A stretch of DNA of 64,000 nt, from contig NC_092355.1 of NCBI RefSeq assembly GCF_963676685.1, positions 69,137,006 through 69,201,005 on the forward strand, read 5' to 3'. Origin of the DNA: Mytilus edulis (taxonomy: Eukaryota; Mollusca; Bivalvia; Mytilida; Mytilidae). The translations under genes were made by a program, and so were the position numbers. The notes under the pieces are model-generated. The model was not told where the DNA came from. It searched no databases and worked only from the letters and a program-made list of their open reading frames with translations. Below, one piece after another: positions 59,590-64,000 of this stretch. Numbering within the stretch: position 1 is the stretch's first letter; every line of letters starts with the position of its first letter.

Positions 59590-61660
59590 CAGAATGTAAA
59601 TATAATAAAGAGAAGCGTTTGATCATAGACTTGTCTGCGCCTCCTGATGATCCAATAAATCATAGTTTAAACGAACTTATCAATAAAGATGAATTTTCTA
59701 TGTAATATGTTTCAATTGGTGATGCTTTATCGCAAATATTATGGTTGTTTCATGGAATCAAATGGGATGACAGATATTACTTTTTTAATAAATTGTTTAG
59801 CCAAAAAATATTTGACACACTTTCATAAGCAATTTGTTGGATTGCTCAGAACAATTTCATTATAGAGCACATTTTATACTTGTTAGATGATTTTCTAGTT
59901 ATTGTACCAGAACAAGACAATGATCAACAAATTATCAATACTATTTTTAGATATTTTGAAGTCATTAGGTGTGCCACTTTCAGTTAAAAAAAACTGAAGG
60001 ACCATGTCATAAATTAGAACATTTAGAGATGTTTTAGATACTATTAATATCTCTGTGGAAAAGGTATTACGAATTCAAGAAATTATAGAATATTTTAGTA
60101 AGCACAATTCTTGCACTAAAAGAGAGTTATTAAGTTTACTAGGGAATTTAAGTTTTGCGTGCAGAGTTATAGTGCCAGGTAAATCATTTGTTTCACACTT
60201 AATTAAACTGTCTACTACTGTTAAAAAGTTGCATCACCAAGTGCATTTTAAAAAAGCTGTAAACAAGATCTTGTTATGTGGTCAAATTTTTTTTAGAGAT
60301 TGGAATGGCGTTGCCTTATTTTTCAAATAATAATATAATGAATGCGGCGGGCATTCACTTGTATACTGATGCTACACCTTCCTCATTTGGAGGTTTTTAT
60401 CAAAATGAGTGGTTTCAAGGTGACTTTCCTTGTGACCTATCAATGTCTTGTGAGCAAATATCTATGGCGTCTAATGAATTGTATCTAATTGTAATGGCAT
60501 GCGTACTGTGGGGCGACAGATGGAAAAAGCTAACGTATATTATTAAATTGTGACAATTAAGCTACTGTTGATATTATGAAAAAGGGATATATCTGAGATT
60601 CAAAGCTTGATGAAGGTAATGACAAAGCTCACTTATCAATCAGCAATTAATAATTGTATAGTGCATGCCAAACACATTACTGGTATAGCTTATTCTCTTT
60701 CCCGTTACCAGATGGTAAAGTTCAGAGCCTTGGCACCACATGCCAACGCGATACCAACTCCTTGTCTGCATCCCTCCGAGAGCTGCTAATGGTTTGAATT
60801 TAAAAATAGAAGAATTATAGGATGCGTCTTTGAGCAAAAGCACTAGACTGACATATAAATCCGCTTCTAAATGTTTCAGAACTTTCTTGGTCATGAATGA
60901 TTGCCCCGAAGTTAATCTCTCTTATGTAAGAAAATCTTCTAGTTTATTTGGTAACTTATTGTCAAAAAGCACTTAATCTTAAACACAAGACTATTAAACT
61001 CTATCTTGCCGGAGTACGCCATTATTATTGATGATTTTTAGGATATGATCCTATGACGAATGCTATCAGAATACCAATTATTCTTCGGGGTATTAAAAAA
61101 TCATAGAACAATGTTGTTCAAGAAAGATTACCAATTACATCATCAATTTTGAATAAGCTTTGTGATTTATCATTGAAAGTAATGTTTCACCAGTGCTAGA
61201 TCTCATGTTTTAGTGTGCTTATAAAATGGCATTTTTCGGTTTTCTGTTTTCCTCAGTGTGGATAATTTACCTGTCGGTCTTAAAATAAATAATTCCTGTA
61301 CAGTACTTTTGTAAGATATCACTGTGGATAACATTTAACACTGGCGCTTTACTAAAATCTCGCCTTTTTGTCGAGGATGAATTTCAATCATCGCCGTTAA
61401 GCAGGGAAACATTTATTTCTTCCTTGAGACAACTATTGGACACACTTGGCTTAATACTGTTAAGTTTTGTGGTCACTCCTTTCGTATAGGAGCAGCTACA
61501 TCCGCAGCAGCATGTGGTGTCGAGGATCATATTATTCAAACATTGGGCAGGTGGTCATCAGACTGTTACATACGATACATACGAACTGATGCCAACGTAT
61601 TGAGATCGCGCCATGTTAATTTCGAGGGAAATAATTTTACCCCCAAGTCAATTATACATC
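59590..61660 (+). pseudogene. DIRS-like retroelement (RT, RNase H, tyrosine recombinase), decayed
   Basis: Blocks follow the order expected of DIRS elements on one strand. RT is represented by 'KRLIIDLSAPPDD' (59613 on), 'LLDDFL' as catalytic box (about 59880) and 'KRELLSLLGNLSFACRVI' (60120-60175). RNase H has 'LYTDATPSSFGGF' (about 60360) and its end 'HITGIAYSLSRYQM' (about 60675). The tyrosine recombinase has 'STRLTYKSASKCF' (about 60840), the HxxR block 'GHSFRIGAATSAAA' (61471 on), and 'LGRWSSDCYIRYI' with the likely catalytic Tyr (about 61545-61580). Frames change several times and stops are frequent. These elements integrate through a circular intermediate using the recombinase instead of an integrase. 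Confidence 0.85.
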
Positions 61661-61737
61661 AGTATAGCAAATATTCTTAATTATCAGTTCCAAGTATTAA
61701 TTTATTCTATAAGTAAGCATGGGATTTTTTTTCATGT

Positions 61738-61830
61738 CGTGCTGTTGGTATCCACCGCAGCCGATATCCCGCTGTTGGTATCCACCGCAGCCTTTACCCC
61801 CTGTGGGAACCACCACAGCAGACTCAATAT
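61738..61830 (+). repeat. Short tandem repeat downstream of the DIRS-like element, about 30-bp unit
   Basis: 'gctgttggtatccaccgcag' occurs twice, 30 bp apart, followed by a diverged third copy ('ctgtgggaaccaccacagca'). Position after the recombinase suggests it belongs to the element's 3' non-coding end. I could not identify split terminal repeats. Confidence 0.6.
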
Positions 61831-61855
61831 TGCAAGTATCAACCGCATCCTTTAG

Positions 61856-63114
61856 TTAATAGTTTATTTTTAGAATAAGGTTTCAAATTGTTGTTTAGAT
61901 TAGGTAGATTTTTTATACAGTGTGTAGAGAAGCCCCCGAGAAAGCCAAAACATAGATACATTTATTGATTATATTGTTATATTTTTTATATGCTGTCATG
62001 TAGTTTTAGCAATTGTTTAATACTTATTAGTCTAGATAATAAATAAATATACCACTATGCTATTTTATGATGTTTTTTTTTTGTGACCTGGTTTTGTTAA
62101 CGTATCAGTATGTCGTCTTAGATATAATGCGAGGTTCAGAAGGGATCGGAATTACTATAGAGACAATAGCATTTACTAATTGTCATTTAGAGAACACATG
62201 TGATTATACACATAGATGTAACATTTGAGTTGTCGTCGTTTGTCTTTGGTTAGTCGTTTTTTTAAGTCCCTTGTACTAGCTAAAATATGATTGTATAAAT
62301 TGTTAAATATATAAATTGGTTTTTCTCAAATTCCAAGTGCTGTACCTATATGATATAGCAATACATTCATGTTGGATAAATTTTAAGACTTATCTAAAGC
62401 ATAACCCATAATCACGATAAAACGTGATGTATTCAAAATGTGAGTACTGAATAACTACACAAATGTTCTAGCCGAATAACTATAGCAGCAAATTTGGGTA
62501 ACCATTCTGTAATTGAGAAATGAGCTCTCGAAATTTAATAAACGGTGCCTAAAATATGAACATCCTGATAAATCATCTACCCCAGTTTATATCCTACGTG
62601 AATAATGACATAAAAAAACATTGAATCAGTGTATAGCTATATCTAAATCTTCATTCCTAGTTACCTATACTTATACAAATTCTGCAATTCTATTTCGCAG
62701 TTGATAAGTTTTAAGATATTGTATACTTTTGTAGCTCGACTTTATAAATTATATTAGTTCAGTGATATTTTTCAAAAGTTAGAAAATGATATGCATCAAA
62801 TATCGATCAGCCATAGTTATCTTCTTTCTATGTCAAAAAAAAGACATACATGTAACTTCAGTTATACTAATCTCTGGAAGGGAAGTTTCCTGATGAGGAG
62901 GTCAGTACTTTTCTGGTATATCTGATCTCACGAAGAGCGACTGTTCCTGGCCTGTATCTATTTGACTTCTTAACTACACCAGTTGCAGGTGCGCTCTTAC
63001 GGGCGTACACTTTTATTCAATCTCTAAAAAAGATATAACTTTTTAAAGTTTTCATCCGATTGGCATATCTGGTTTCACAAGTCAAAAAATGAAAAATAAA
63101 CAAAGTGTTCCTCG
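61856..63114. other. AT-rich stretch, no gene seen
   Basis: I see nothing recognisable. A slightly GC-richer patch at 62880-63000 has no coding signal that I can support. Confidence 0.4.
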
Positions 63115-63325
63115 TTTCTTTTTTTTTTTAATATCGATTAGACCGCTGGTTATCCTGTTTGAAATGCTTTACCTCTTTACACATTTTGGAACCCTTTACC
63201 GCTTGTTGTTCTCTGTGATGCAAGGCTCTGAGTTGAAGGTCGTACTTTGACGTTTTATACATAGTGACTTGGTTGACGAGTTTCTCGTTGGCACTAACAC
63301 CCCATCTTCTTATCAATATTAATAG
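63115..63325 (-). repeat. Family B dispersed repeat
   Basis: The reverse complement reads 'gaagatggggtgttagtgcc', then the B blocks for 'aaagtacgaccttcaactca' and 'gaacaacaagcggtaaaggg'. It is the only clear minus-strand B copy in the window. Confidence 0.75.
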
Positions 63326-64000
63326 AATACTTAGAAATATTTTGCGTTGTTTAGTCTAAAATCAATTGTAAGATTAAATAATCGAAGATTGGAAAAAAGG
63401 TTTGATCAATAGGTAGACACTGACCACTCTGCTACTATTTCTGTCAATAAGGGAGATATATTCCGCACGCGGTGGACTGTGAAGGCATACCATATAAAAG
63501 ATAACTAAATGTAGACGGCTTATATAATCCGTTTATACTATTTCGACTCTTTAAAATTCAAGAGTCTATCCTCAATTAAATTAGGCAGTAATTTATATTG
63601 CCTTCTAAATACCGTTTCCATCATTAACATCACTGAAGAGACATTGATTGTCGAAATCTTGATATTGCACCTCATGTTTGTGGTATAGCATCTTTTCCGC
63701 AAGTTTATTGTTTTCTTTTTGGTATAAAATTGGTATAAAGATCCATTTGGTTACATCTTGTGACCAATGTATTTGGCAAGGGTCAATGGCAGTCAGCAGG
63801 GTTTGATAACATCAGTTGTTGGACCTGTTAGTCAAATAAGTTTTGTTAAAATATCCTTTTTCACTTTTTGGTCTTTTGGAAAATGTTGTTTTGTGCTGTA
63901 TTTAAACCCTTCCTTAACGAAATTTTTTACATGCACACGTATAAAAATTACTGTTTTTATCAAACGCAATCATAGGTTTTAGCGTCGTTTTATATTTAGA
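63326..64000. other. End of window, no gene seen
   Basis: The open frame at 63767-63982 is short, hydrophobic and without known motifs. Confidence 0.4.

Noticed and set aside
1-64000. tRNA, rRNA, snRNA and CRISPR features
   Set aside because: I scanned by eye for clover-leaf boxes, conserved rRNA cores and regularly spaced short repeats with unique spacers, and found none I could defend. A covariance-model search could still find a divergent or tRNA-derived copy.

Overview
This looks like nuclear DNA of a bivalve mollusc, most probably a marine mussel (Mytilus). The base composition is AT-rich and the gene fragments have spliceosomal introns with GT/AG boundaries. Several short repeat families that I recognise from mussel genomes recur on both strands. 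The organism call is inference from pattern recognition, not from a search. I saw no bacterial operons, CRISPR arrays, rRNA genes or confident tRNA genes.

The gene content is sparse. One intact gene, at 5015-6853 (+), encodes a Mab-21/cGAS-like nucleotidyltransferase, a family greatly expanded in bivalves and linked to innate immune nucleotide signalling. Two other host-type genes are present but broken. One is a flavin-containing monooxygenase on the minus strand (12928-16356), with changed glycines in both nucleotide-binding motifs and a frameshift. The other is an actinoporin-like gene (54967-58779) with an in-frame stop.

Most of the rest is mobile or repeated DNA. In order: a 46-bp minisatellite at 8741-9240; reverse-transcriptase relics at 10985-12480 (-) and in pieces at 46090-49290 (+), both ending in the same 3' tail that is scattered elsewhere as a solo repeat (family C); a local cluster of duplicated blocks at 17880-21860; a 5.05-kb TTAA-flanked DNA transposon at 26719-31766 with a decayed transposase on + and a second, spliced small gene on -, nested inside an older inverted-repeat element; an internally deleted LTR retrotransposon at 33086-37532 with 492-bp LTRs; a 3.8-kb element at 37942-41761 with about 414-bp terminal inverted repeats starting CACTGTG and a perfect 5-bp TACAT target duplication, which suggests the Transib/RAG-like superfamily; and a DIRS-like tyrosine-recombinase retroelement at 59590-61660.

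Repeat families used below. A carries the core 'gcgtttcgtctac ... cagtgacgctc'. B starts 'gaagatgtggtatgattgcc'. C is the RT-element tail with 'gagcaacacgac'. D contains 'tcgggttgttgtctctttga'. E1 and E2 are two dispersed families with 'gattgagagaaaac' and 'ctgacttggtacaggcat'. F and H are local duplicated blocks at 17.9-21.9 kb. G is an insertion at 7283-8116. The families nest in one another (G in C, B in A, A and E2 in the RT element), giving a partial order of insertion. Apart from the transposon proteins, the few genes do not form an evident pathway.
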